Shown: positions 1 to 13,100 of the stretch, piece after piece
Position numbering within the stretch: position 1 is the first letter of the stretch
Layout: every line of letters starts with the position of its first letter
NCBI GenBank assembly: GCA_905116865.2
Contig: CAJHNH020000204.1
Coordinates: forward strand, 136,501-200,500
Reading direction: 5' to 3'
Origin: Candidula unifasciata
Taxonomy: Eukaryota; Mollusca; Gastropoda; Stylommatophora; Geomitridae
DNA length: 64,000 nucleotides
Notes under the pieces: model-generated
Seen by the model: only the letters and a program-made list of their open reading frames with translations
What the model was told of the DNA's origin: nothing
Databases searched by the model: none
Made by a program: the position numbers and the translations under genes

Positions 1-74
1 AGTAAGTGCAACGATAGGTGAATGTGAGGTCATGTGTAGACCACTGTCGATTCTTTTTCTTCAGCATTCCGAAC

Positions 75-290
75 CTATGAATGAATGAATCAAGAATTGA
101 AATGACTGCACTCGGGACATTCCCACACATGCTCCGTCCCCTTCTTCAGAGTTGTCCTGCTAATAGTACTAGTTGCAAACCTGATTAAAAGTCCGCCTTT
201 GTTTCCCCTTCAATGTTGAATATCTTCCAGAATCTCTTCACATTCCCTGTTGTATTAGTCTTTCAGTGCATGATGGATTCTCTATCTGTT
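75..290 (-). mobile_element. LINE 3' fragment, RNase H family (LINE-RH)
   Basis: In reverse complement this aligns by eye to the C-terminal end of the LINE-RH family seen at 21302-21560 and 38190-39115, with shared GGACATTCCCA, CCGTCCCCTTCTTCAG and GATTAAAAGTCCGCCTT segments. It is decayed, with no open frame. Confidence 0.55.
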
Positions 291-469
291 CTTTTGCACT
301 GTACATTGGTCCATGTCAGGCATTAGTGAAGGTGAGGCCAAACCTTTAGCAATTACTGACATGTGGGAGTTTCAGACTTTCATCAATACAAGGTCAGATC
401 ACTGTCCAGTACATTATATTTACCAATATTGGGTTACCATTGCCATATGTGGACATTAACAACAAGAAA

Positions 470-790
470 AAAATTGAAGCAATAGAAATGAAATGAATAC
501 TAAATGTTACAAGAAAAGACGGGATCAGAAATGACAGTTATTAGAAAACGAGTTGGGATCGAACCAGTGCTAAACTGCATCAAAATGAACAGATAAAATG
601 GTTTGGGCATGTGTCAAGACTGTGCGCCACAGAGAGCCCTGAGACTTAGACACAACAGTTTCAGAGCTAGAGGTTGCCCTTGGAGGGGTTGGGTAGTTGG
701 AATACCTGAGACCATGAATACCAGCATCTACCTAGCACACCAAGACTTGCACCAGATGCCACATTAAAACCTGATGCTGAAAGGCAGAAC
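470..790 (+). mobile_element. LINE reverse-transcriptase tail relic
   Basis: Broken frames spell the usual LINE C-terminus, RKDGIRN and RVGIEPVLN, then KWFGHVSRL, as in the better copy at 5716-6387. Frameshifts and stops are present. The stretch at 905-955 resembles the tail sequence of another fragment near 33150. Confidence 0.6.
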
Positions 791-1025
791 AGGGTTCAGA
801 GAAAAAGAAAGAAAAGAGAAGAATAAATTCTAGGTCAGGGTAGAGTTATATGATTTGTAAAATGGGAAGATGGCCTAATTTTCAATTTTATATCTTTGTC
901 ATAACTGAGTGCTGTTTAAGCCCCATGTGGGGTATAATGACACAACAGGTTAATAATGATAATGAAAATGACACCTTTTTATATGGGCTGCTTTAATGTT
1001 GACATGGTATTGATTGACTCTTCAG

Positions 1026-1135
1026 GTGTTCAGTTCCTCTGGGATTGCTTATATGAAAGTGTCAAGAGGGCCAAGAAAGAGGAAGGCGCTGGATGCATTC
1101 TGGCCCATTGCATGGGCTTGGGAAAAACACTTTCG
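1026..1135 (+). CDS. ATRX: ATRX visible exon 1: ATPase motif I
   Basis: The acceptor is ctcttcag and the donor is gtgaga. The exon opens with the last two bases of a Gly codon and reads [17 protein letters not shown], then [20 protein letters not shown] is the Walker A (motif I) loop that binds ATP phosphate. An in-frame Met lies at 956, but it precedes the acceptor in intron sequence and is not a start. The exon ends in phase 0. The preceding exon, expected to carry the KPHQ-like block, is not in the window. Confidence 0.93.
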
Positions 1136-4100
1136 GTGAGATCTCTGGCACAGTCTGTTCTTGCTAGAAATATTGGAAAAAGGGGGTGACAGCAATCAAG
1201 CTGATATCAGAAAGTCTTCTTTTTCTTCACGCTTACCGGCTGTAAACTCCAGCAGAAAGTTCTGGTTGTTCGTCCACCTCTGGACTTTAGTCTTGTTCTA
1301 GAACCTGAGTGTTGCGTGCATATCCATTTTACAGAACTGACTTCTTTGTATGCAGATTGTTGGTTCCTTGCCTCTCAGATAACCCCCAGTTAGTAGACTC
1401 TTATGACATGCTTGTTGTGAAGGTAGTGGGTCTGTTCCTGTTTTCCTCACAATGTGGCCCCCGAACCCACACAGGGAATAATAATAATTACTTACTTACT
1501 TACTTAGTCGCTCCTCTTCTACCTTGGGGTGTAGAGGTTTGCCAGAGAGATCGCCAGACGTCTCTATCAGCAGTTTTCTTTCTGGCTTTGTTCCATTCCA
1601 GTCCTCTGTCGCTTAGGGACTGTCGGATGTTGTCTTCCCAGCGCACCCTGGGTCGCCCCTCAGGTCTGGTTCCCTGGTTCTTAGCCTCCCATGCTTGCCA
1701 TGGTGGCCGATTTTCTCCCATTCTGCATACATGTCCAAACCATCGTAACTGTGACTGATCTACTCGGGTTAGTACGGGCTGGGTAAATAATAATAATAAT
1801 AAAAGTAACTTAACACAAATGATACTTTGAGGCTCAGGGAAGGGATGGAAAAAGATTATATGAAATTTGTTGTCTGTTGAAATGTTCAGTTACATTTGTA
1901 CCAGTCCTGTTCCACTGCTATGCAACCACAATTCAGCAGTTTCTGCATCATTTCTCACTATTCTTCTAACATTTAATAAAATAATAATAAAAGGTGACTT
2001 ATCAAGTTTGGTGAAATCGGATGTCTTGGATTGAAAGACATAAATGTCATAGCCTAACTGTAAACCACAGCATAACATGCCAATGCCTTTTTTTAACGGG
2101 AAAAATGCAGAAGAAGGCCTCTTCCATACCTCAATATTGGCACCATAGAGCACCATTACTACACTGGAAATCATCTGTGAGCCTTGTGAATGTTTAATAC
2201 CCTCCTCACACATGTTTCTATTGTTCATTTAGGTGATAGCCTTTGTGCACACCATCCTGACCCATCAGAAGATCCTGAAGCACAGAACATGCCTTATAGT
2301 CAGCCCTTTGAACACTGTGCTCAACTGGAAGAATGAGTGGAGCATGTGGTTTGATGAAGAGGACCGGTTGGAAGTGAGTTCAGAATAAACCGTCATATTT
2401 TAATGTGTTAGCCGGCTTTATATCTCAGTGGGCTGCATCTTACATACAGTTAAGAGGCACATTGTTAAGGGATTTATGGTTTATTCAGCGGATCATCATT
2501 AGCACACGGGTATAACCCAAAAGTGCTCCGTTCGACTTCTAACTCAAGCCTGAGTCTGAATTTAAGTTAAAGATTATTCTATAGTTTTCACTTTCTTATT
2601 GTTTTGCCCTTTATTCCCCCACTAGAGTATATAGGTTCTCAACCAACTCACACAAAGTCATCCTATAGCTTGCTGTTGCATGCAGGGTGGCTCACCCTAT
2701 GTCCTCCCTTTCTCTTTAAATTTTCTCTCTTGCTCCCTTCTCCATGTTTTTTTTTTTTTTGGTGTGCTTTTATATCTGTGTTCCTGTGGGTTCCAGTGCA
2801 AAGACATTCTAGTTACACTGTTCTCAGGTTTTCTCAGAATATGTCTTATTCAAGGCCAGCATCTTATCTTTACCACTTGATTCGCTGAAATTTGTTTACT
2901 TCTTTCCCAAAGCTCAACGCAAGTTAATTCCCTTTGTTCTGTGCAGGCACCAGTTAATTAATTTTTGTAGTTTTTTAATGAGTGTTTACATTGTTATCCA
3001 TGTTGTAGTTTTCACTGCTTGTATAAAAATAAAATTGTTATTTGTCTATCCCTGTGGGTTGGAGATTGCTAGATGTGAAGATGCATATTCAACCATGCCA
3101 GTCTCGGCAAGGCACTTGATTGTCAAATCATAGATATGTGTTTTGACACATATCACCAAACACCTAGAATTTCTTTGATTTTTATGAGTATCTATAATAC
3201 ATGACATTAAGAACACAAGCAGGTATATGGTGACTAAGATATGTCAAATGTCTTTGAGCTCTAACTGTTGGGTAATTCTTGAAAAGGTGTGGGAGCTGGC
3301 TGGCTGCAAACAGAACGCCCTCCGCGCAAAAGCCTTGAGAGATTGGCAGAATAGTGGTGGTATCATGATTATTGGCTATGAGATGTATCGAAACCTGACC
3401 GCGGGAAACAGATGTAAAAACAAGAAGCAGAAGGCAGCCTTTCAGGAAACGCTGGTTGATCCAGGTCAGTTTGTTACTGTATATTTTACGTTTGCGTTTA
3501 TGTCTTACCGTTGTCATCTGTGGCTTTGGGGCTATGGACAGTTTTATAATTCTGAAATACTGGGTGTGGCTTAGCTACAGGCTCTTCTTCAAAAACAGGC
3601 GGCTTTGCATTAATTTAGACAACGGTTTGAGCGTCAAACTGTTCAGAAAGCATTGGCGAACTGCTGAACATCAAATTACCGAGTAATTATTGTAATTACA
3701 GCACTCCAAACAGATCTATAAGTGCACCAGTCCCCTCAATAGCTTCACAAGTTTAAAATGACTGATGACACCAGTAGGGCTGTTTTGCAGTCATGTGAAG
3801 ACTATGCCACAACTATGACTTGATAGATCAATTTTAACCTTCAATAATAGCGTTGGTTGGAGATTTGCTACCTGTGGAAGTTATTTTTTTATTTGTGGAT
3901 GCAGTGAGAAGTATTGCCTTTAATGTATCTCCCCTAAATAAATAAGCCCTTGCACAATTGTCAGGATGCTTTTAATATAAGCCTTATCCCCAAAATAGGC
4001 CCTTGTTAAATTGGTCAGCTAGAATAAGAGAATTGTTGCCAAATGGCCAGTTGAGGTACAGACGCCATAGACTAATTCACGCCAGATTTAGGGATTTGGA

Positions 4101-7100
4101 GTTATAATTATGTTCTAGAAGGAGATGACATGACTATATTTTTTAAAAAAAGACATTTTTTTTTACCTGAATAAAAAATATATTTAAAAACCAACAAGCA
4201 GTCATAAATGCAGACTAATTAGAGGGGTTTCCTTTAAAGTTGGAGTTCACATGCCTGAGAGACGAGGAACCAACAGTACAAATAAGACACAGCTGATAAA
4301 TGGATGTACATGCAAACTTAAACAAGACTAAGACTAGTCCAGAAGTGGATGGAGAACCAGAACTTTCTGCTGTAGTTTACAGTTGGTGAACGCATGAAGA
4401 AGAAAGAAGAAACATTACATCATCAGTGATTGGTTGTGCTTTGTAATGTTTTTTCTTTTTCAACTTTTGACAGCTAAACATTGAATTATAAATAATTGGT
4501 TGTATTTGATGTTGTTAATGTTCTCTAGTGTGTGTTTTATTGGATATTGTTGATATTCTGTAGCTTGTTGTATTTAATATTGTTTATATTCTCTAGCTTG
4601 TGTTGTATTGGATATTGTTGATGTTCTCTAGCTTGTGTTGTATTGGATATTGTTGATGTCCTCTAGCTTGTGTTGTATTTCACAGTTCTCATTGTTTATA
4701 AAATCTAGCTTGTGTTGTATTGGATACTGTTGATGTTCTCTAGCTTGTGTTGTATAGGATATTGTTGATGTTCTCTAGCTTGTGTTGTATTGGATATTGT
4801 TTATATTATCTAGCTTGTGTTGTATTGGATACTGTTGATGTTCTCTGGCTTGTGTTGTATTGGATATTGTTGATGTTCTCTAGGTGCCGCCCCCCCCCCC
4901 CCCCCCCCCCCTAGACTTAATGAGCTCTGTGTCTTGATAGTAGAACATTAGATTATTGGTGATTGGTTGTGTTTTGTGATGTGTCTGTTTTTCTAACTTC
5001 AATATCTAAACATTATATTATCAGTGGTTGGTTGTGTTTTCCAGCATTGTTATGTTAACATCTAATCCTGTGACTGTGACTTTCAGGGCCAGACCTGGTG
5101 ATCTGTGATGAGGGACACATCCTGAAAAATGAGGCCTCTGCCATATCTAAAGCCATGAACCGGATGAGAACCAGAAGAAGAGTTGTTCTGACGGGTACCC
5201 CACTGCAGAACAACCTCACTGAATGTAGGTACTACTCTGCCCTGTATGGGGTTTCTAGGGCCCCATTCTGGGAAGAAAAAAAAAAAATGAGTAGACACAC
5301 AAACCCCCATAAACAATCATGATGTAAAAGTAAACTAATTAGGAGTGTTTCCTTCAAAGTCAGAGTGCATCTGCCTGAGAGGCCAGGCACTAACCGTCTG
5401 CTTACAAATAAGCCAGATCTGTAAAATAGATGTGCATGAAAAAGTCAAGTTTTGGAACCATACTCAAGTCCAGAAGTGGATGAACAGTCAGAACAGGACA
5501 TTTTCTTTCATCCTGGGGTTCATAGGGTCCCAACACAAAGGGGCCAAGCAGTTTGCCTCTCGCCGTGAAGATCATGAGTTCCTTTTTTAGACTATAGTTT
5601 GGTCCAAAGGTTAAAGATCCCTGGGGGTTGCCATTGGTGGTTAGTGCTTTATACTCAAACCATTAATCATACTTTTGAGTTTTGTCTAACCAGACAATGA
5701 ATAAAAACAAATAACATGAGAATCAACACTGAAAAGACAGAAGTAATGTCAATAGGAAAAAAGAAGACAGATCTAAACATAGCAATAGAATACAAAGGCA
5801 TTAAACAGGCATCTGAGTTTAAATATCTGGGAACTACATTTACCGAAGATGGGAAATTGGATAAAGAAATTGACATTAGATGCAGTAAAGCAAACCAAGT
5901 ATTGGGACAGCTAGCCCCCCTCTTACAGCATAAGACAATCCTAATCAGCACAAAGAGACATCTTATTCAAAGCATATTTATTCCAACTCTGTGCTACCAG
6001 TGTCAGACATGGTCACTCACAACAAACCATAAAAGAAAATTAGTAACCACGGAAATGAGATGTCTGAGATGGGCTGTTGGAGTGACCATAAGAGATAAGA
6101 TCAGGAATGAGATCATAAGAGAACAAGTCGGCACAGAACCAATTCTGGATTACATACAAAGACAGCAAGTGAAATGGTTTACCCACTTAGAGAGAATGCC
6201 TTGTGACACCATACCATACAAAGCATACATGGAAAGAGAAGAAGGACGTAGAGCACGGGGTAGACCAAGAACAAGATGGAAGGATAACATCAGAGAAACT
6301 CTACAACAGCACGATGTGCCTATGGTCGAGGCAGCCAGAAGAGCTAGAAACAGAACCTTATATCTCCCTCGACACCCACAGCGGTAAAAGAGGAAGTGAA
6401 GAAGAAGAAGAAGAAGAAGAAGAAGACAATGAACTTACTTTCTCCGTAAGTGCAGGGCAACTAATTAGGAGTGTTTCCTTCAAAGTTGAAATGCCTTAGA
6501 GACGAGGAACCAGCAGTATGCATAGTAACAAGACTTATGTTCCAAAAGTGGACAAACAACCAGGAATTTCTTTCGGTGTTGACAGCTGGTGAATGCTAAG
6601 AAGAAGAATGAAAGAATCAAGAATTGAATATCACTGCACTCTAGATATTTCCACTTTCCTCCGTCCCCTTCTTCAGTAGCTAGCGAAGAGTCGACAGAAG
6701 TAGGCAAAGTCTTCAAGAAGAGTAGAGTCCAGACACTTATTTAAAATGCTGCAATGAGATGATCTGTCCTCTAAATAACAACTTGTTCATCCATCTCCTG
6801 ACAGATCACTGCATGTTGAGTTTTGTCAAGCCAAACCTGCTGGGTACAAGAAGGGAGTTCACCAACCGCTTTATCAGCCCCATCCAGAACGGACAGTGTA
6901 CAGACAGCACACAGGGGGACGTTAAGCTGATGAAGGCCAGAGCTCATGTGCTGCATGAGATGCTGGCTGGATGTGTTCAGGTGATTACCCTAGATTGACA
7001 TGTGCATATTTTGATGCTTGTAGCCATTGAAATCCCCAGCTGGGTTTTGGAGCTCCATGGGTTGGGGGTGGGAGGGTGGAGAGAATCAACACATGAACTG

Positions 7101-10100
7101 GGGGAGGTGGAAGGGTGTCCAGAATCAACACATGAACTTAGGGTGGGAGGGTGGAGAGAATCAACACATGAACTTAGGGTGGGAGGGTGGAGAGAATCAA
7201 CACATGAACTTAGGGTGGGAGGGTGGAGAGAATCAACACATGAACTTAGGGTGGGAGGGTGGAGAGAATCAACACATGAACTTAGGGTGGGAGGGTGGAG
7301 AGAATCAACACATGAATTTAGGGTGGGAGGGTGGAGAGAATCAACTCATGAACTTAGGGTTGGAGGGTGGAGAGAATCAACACATGAACTTAGGGTTGGG
7401 GGGGGGGGGGGGTGTGAGAGTGGAAAGAATCAACACGTGAACTTAGGGTTGGAGGGTGGAGAGAATCAACACATGAACTTGGGGGGGGGGGGGGGGAGTG
7501 GAGAGAATCAACACATGAACTTAGGGTTGACTGCAGTGGAACTGGTCTAACAAATTGACCCAGTTTTTTTCCCCTTGAAAGAACTGCTGGTACACCCCAC
7601 AAAGTGTCCTACGTTAGCGTTGGAGGAAAAAAAAAGGTGCTGGTAATGGTGCTGCCAGGGAAGAATCCCAGAATTCACAAAATAAATACTAGGAAACTTA
7701 AAATAAAGAGAGAGAGATAAAAGGTGGGGGGGGGGGGGGGGGGGGGGGAGCACAGGTGCACACACAATGAAACAGTTGGTTCAGTGTGTACGTGTTTGAG
7801 GACCCCTCCTTCCCCACTCCCCCAATCTGCTGAGCTTTATAATTTAACTTGTGTTTATTGAATTAGTTAGGTCCTAAAAGGCTTACAGAAGGCTGAAAGT
7901 GACAGGGCTTTATGTGGTGCACTTATCTGGTTCATACAGATGTATTCTTCATTCTTTTTACTTTTGTCTTTTTCATGTCATCGTTTACAAGTAAGGCATT
8001 CGTAAATGATCTCCGTTAAGTCAGTCGACCCTTCTTCTTTTACATTTTTGCCGTCTCTCTCCAGGTTTCCTTTTTTTTTCTATCTGCTGTCCACCCAAGA
8101 GCGGACCTTGCCAAAGCGTTGTAAGGCATTCTGTAAACATGACCAAGCCATTTCCGTCTTCTTCCTCTGATAGTGTTTGCCAGTGATGAACATTTAATTT
8201 TCTCCTTACTTGTTCATTTACATTTTTACTTAATAAAAAAAAAATCTTTTTTGCAGAGGAGGGATTATTCGGCCTTAACAAAGTTCCTACCTCCGAAACA
8301 AGAATATGTCATCTCCGTACGATTAACCAGCATACAGATTGAACTGTATGAGAAGTATCTAGAACTCTCTGGCCAGGGAGTGGATGGGGTTTACAACAAC
8401 AAAGGAGCTCGCTTGTTTGGAGACTACCAGAATCTGATGAAGATCTGGACACATCCTTGGGTTCTGAAGCTTGCAGAGATCAGGGATGAATTAAAGGTCA
8501 GTTGTTTGTAGTCTCTGCAGTTGCCTGTTTGCCTTATCTTTGGAGATGGTGGTTGAATGCAGCTGAAAGTAATAGAGGAAATGTTTACTGTGGAAAAGAA
8601 AGCTGATACCTGCGTGCATATTCACACATACACACAGAGAGAGAGGTAATAAATGACATTGCAGCACTTTGGGCATTCCCATAAACACTTTCTGTCCTAT
8701 CCTTAGCAAGCCAGCAGTACTAGTGGTGTCAGCTATGATCTTCTTTTTCTGCATTCACCTTTAAAATGGCGGTTGGCACGTTGTATTGGGGTTTATCGTA
8801 GGCTGTGATGTCTTTGCCTTTCGGCCCAACACATCTCATTTCCACAAATCCGTAGTCACATATTTCTTCTGTGGCAGTGTCATCCCCCTCCTCCCTCCCC
8901 CACCCCATGGGGTTCTAGAACACACACAGGAAAGTTATGCTGAATACATGTGAACCACAAAGTGAGCTTGGTTATAAATATGTTCTATTTAATGCTGGTA
9001 ATACAGTGCGATGACTGCTTTTGTACATAAATGTTATCGACCCGCTTGTATTGACTGTCCCTTGCTTGCATACTTTTTACTGCTTCTTTCAGCATGGTAA
9101 TACACGACTCATATCTTTTAATGTTGCCAGAGTCTTTAAGATGTTCCTTTGAAATCTTTCTTATTTGTTCTTTTTGCTGGTTTCTATAAAACTTTTCATT
9201 TAATGTCATCTCTGTGTGTGCACGTGCACACACATATACATACATACATACATTGACGCTGCGAGACATTCCAGGAGTAGTGAAAAGAAGAAGACATTTA
9301 AAGTAATCCATTTTTCTGTAAAACCATTCATTTAATTTTATCTTTGCATGCACATGCGCACACACCCATGATAACACACGTGCACACACACACACTCACA
9401 CACACACACACACACACACGCACATTCATTTTATGCAAGAAAAATGCCATTTTAAATTTGTTAATAATATTTAGAGAATTACAATTTGACTTGTTTATAA
9501 ATCAGGTAGCAACTTAAAGATGATTTAATTTATTGTCAGGCAAAGTATGATGATGATGACTCCTTTATTGACGATGATGGTAATACAGAAGACGAGATGT
9601 CATTCTCTAGTTCCTCTTCATCCAGTGAGGATGACAAAGCTGGCAGTGACAGTGGCCAGGAGGGCACGAGTTCTAAAGCAAAGAAACAGAAAGGAACCAG
9701 AAGGACTCGGGCTAAAGCAAGGTCAGGATCAGTGAGGGAGTTAGCACGTGCTTGTTTTGTTGCTGACAAAGTTAACCTGTACATGTTTTGTTGCCGAAAG
9801 AGTTGACCTGTACATATGTTTTCTTGTTGTTAAAGAGTTAACATATTGTTTTGTTTCTGGAAGAGTTTACTTCAGGCTTGAAGAGTTAACATATGCTTGT
9901 TTGGTTGCCGAAAGAGTTAAGCTATACTTGTTTTGTTTTTGGAAGAGTAAACTAGTTCTTGTTTTGTTGCTGAAAGAGTTAACCTGTACTCATTTTGTTG
10001 CTGAGAGAGTTAACCAATTCTTATTTTGTTGCTGACGGAGTTAACCAGTTCTTGGTTTGTTGCTGAAAGAGTTAACCTGTACTTGTTTTGTTGCTGAAAA

Positions 10101-13100
10101 AGTTAACCTGTTCTTGTTTTGTTGCTGAAAGAGGTAATCTGAACGTGTTTGCTATCTGTAGGAGAGATGCAGGAGAAGACAGTGATCCCGACGAAGTAAT
10201 TGCAGAATGGAAGACAAAGTCTCGCAAAGAAGGGGTTGTCAATGATGTAGAGGAACAAGATAAGACAATAACCAGGGATTGGTGGGCGGCATATGTCAGC
10301 GAGGATGACCAGCACAAGCTGGAGCTCAGCAACAAGTTGTTCCTGCTCTTTGAGATCCTCCGCATGTGTGAGGAGATTGGAGATAAAGTGTAAGTCCAGT
10401 TTATCCATTTTGACCAGTGACTTTATTGAAATACAAATGTTATAAATTGTACCTGCTGTTGCGATGCTCCCAATGTGTGAAGAAATCAAAGGACCATAAT
10501 TCCAGTCTAGCTTTCTTGCCAATAGAATTATTTAAAAAACAATTGTGTCACTTGATTACAGATTTCATCTGTTTTTTTCTGCTTTGAGTGTCTTAATAAA
10601 TGGGATACAAAATAAGCTAAAGTCTAATTTAGCCTTCTAGATCAGTGGCTCTCAATCTTTCTAATGCTGCGACCCTTTAAACTGTTTCCCATGATGTGTT
10701 TAACCCCCCCAGCCATACAATTATTTACATTGCTACTTCATACCTTTAGTGTATATGGGTTTTCTGATGGTCTTTGGTGACCCCTGTGAAAGGGTTTTTC
10801 GATCCACAGGTTGAGAACTGCTGTTCTAGATCAGTATAATTGCTAAAAGTTGTTTCACTTGATTAGAGACTACCTCTTCCCTAGCTGCTTTGATGTGTAA
10901 ATAACAGGAGACAGTGTGCAAATTCAGTTACTCTCCCTTGATCAGTGTGTTCTAAAAATGTGTCACTTTACACATAATTTATGTTTGAGTTGGCTTACAT
11001 AATTTCTGTTTGAGTGAGGCTGCATTTTGGGGAAACTAAGATTAGACTCGCTGCCCCCAACAAGCATCATAAAAGTCTACTAATTGGGGGATGTTTCTTT
11101 CTACTGGGCTGGTAGTGATCCTTGATTCCTTGAAAATCCCTTGAAAAGCAGCTTGCCCTTTCAAGACCTTTAAAAAGTTTTCTTTTAAACTACCGAGCAT
11201 TCAGTTTTGTTAATGTTAATGATCATTCTTTCAATTTGCTGCCCTCTGCCGCCAAGTCTAGAAAAGATGTAAAAGCATGGTATCTGTTCACATGTGTGCG
11301 CATAAATAAAATACTGCATGTGCAGGGTACTTACTTGAACGAGTCAAAAATACCTTGAAAAACTCTTGAAAAAAGGTTGGTGAAATTGGCTACGGACCCT
11401 GTTTGTAAGTCGGAGGGCATCTGTCTGAGAGGTGAGAGACTGCGCATCACTAGTCCTGTCACCATGGGCGGTGCAGGTTAGGATGTTACACACTTCCTGA
11501 CCAAAAAATATGCAACATTTCTTAGGATTCAAACCTGGATCTTCAGCATGAAAGACCAGTTTTCTTGACCGTTCAACTAGCCGCTACTTACAATTCTAAA
11601 CCTTTGGAAATAAAGTTTGTTCATCTATTCATTCTCATTCTCTCTTCTCTGTCCCTCCCTCCTTCTGTCTCTATATCCTGTCTCCCTCTCTTTCATTTCA
11701 AACACACACCTTCCACCACATGCTGCTACGACAATTAAGCATATCGAAATTGTGTTTTCTGCCCTCACAGGCTTATCTTCAGCCAGAGTATTTTATCTCT
11801 GAACATCATCGAGAGCTTCCTGGAGGTGATTGATGCCAAGTTTCAACAGGAGTGTGAGAACCTTTCAGAGGAAGATAGAGAGAAGCAGGGCCTCTTTGGC
11901 CGAAGCTGGACCAAAAATTTAGATTACTACAGAATGGACGGAACCACAAGTGCCCAGAATAGACAGAGCTGGGCCACTTCTTTCAATGATATAGACAACT
12001 ACAGGTCAGTGCTGCGTTTGTTAGTGGTCAGCCAGTTAGGACAGTGATATGTGTCAGTGGCCAGTCAGTTGTGGCAGTTTTATGATTGTTACTGCTGGTA
12101 GTGACAGTCTTATGATTGTTTCAGGTCAGGCAGTTGTAAGAAAGCTGTGTCAGCAGTCAGTAAATTGTGTAATTCTGTGTGCTATAGGTTTGTAAACTGT
12201 GACAATGTGATGTTTGTCATAGGTCATTGAATTATCACAATGTCACGTTTGTCAGAGATCAGTGAAATACCAGTGTTGTCCATCACTGGCCAGTTAACTG
12301 TGATAGTGTCATGACTGTTTAATGTCAGTAAACTGATAATGTCATGACTGTCTAATGTCAGTAAACTGTGATCGTGTCATGACTGTCTAATGTCATTAAA
12401 CTGTGATCGTGTCATGACTGTCTAATGTCAGTAAACTGTGATCGTGTCAGGACTGTCTAATGTCAGTAAACTGTGATAGTGTCATGACTGTCTAATGTGA
12501 GTAAACTGAAGGTGTCATGACTGTCTAATGTCAGTAAACTGTGATAGTGTCATGACTGTTTAATGTCAGTAAACTGATAATGTCATGAATGTCTAATGTC
12601 AGTAAACTGTGATCGTGTCATGACTGTCTAATGTCATTAAACTGTGATCGTGTCATGACTGTCTAATGTCAGTAAACTGTGATCGTGTCAGGACTGTCTA
12701 ATGTCAGTAAACTGTGATAGTGTCATGACTGTCTAATGTCAGTAAACTGAACGTGTCATGACTGTCTAATGTCAGTAAACTGTGATAGTGTCATGACTGT
12801 TTATTGTCAGTAAACTGATAATGTCATGAATGTCTAATGTCAGTAAACTGTGATCGTGTCATGACTGTCTAATGTCATTAAACTGTGATCGTGTCATGAC
12901 TGTCTAATGTCAGTAAACTGTGATCGTGTCAGGACTGTCTAATGTCAGTAAACTGTGATAGTGTCATGACTGTCTAATGTCAGTAAACTGAACGTGTCAT
13001 GACTGTCTAATGTCAGTAAACTGTGATAGTGTCATGACTGTTTAATTAATGTCAGTAAACTGATAATGTCATGAATGTCTAATGTCAGTAAACTGTGATC

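Noticed and set aside
956..1189. Met at 956 as an ATRX start with read-through past 1135
   Set aside because: The acceptor at 1024-1025 and donor at 1136 place both ends in introns; homology ends exactly at the splice sites.
7002..7550. 182- and 137-codon frames
   Set aside because: The 36-bp unit keeps all frames open; an intronic minisatellite.
7726..7748. Homopolymer G/C runs as a definite biological feature
   Set aside because: They are numerous and probably real, but exact lengths are the least reliable part of any assembly. I rely on them only for the exon 11 pair, with that caveat.
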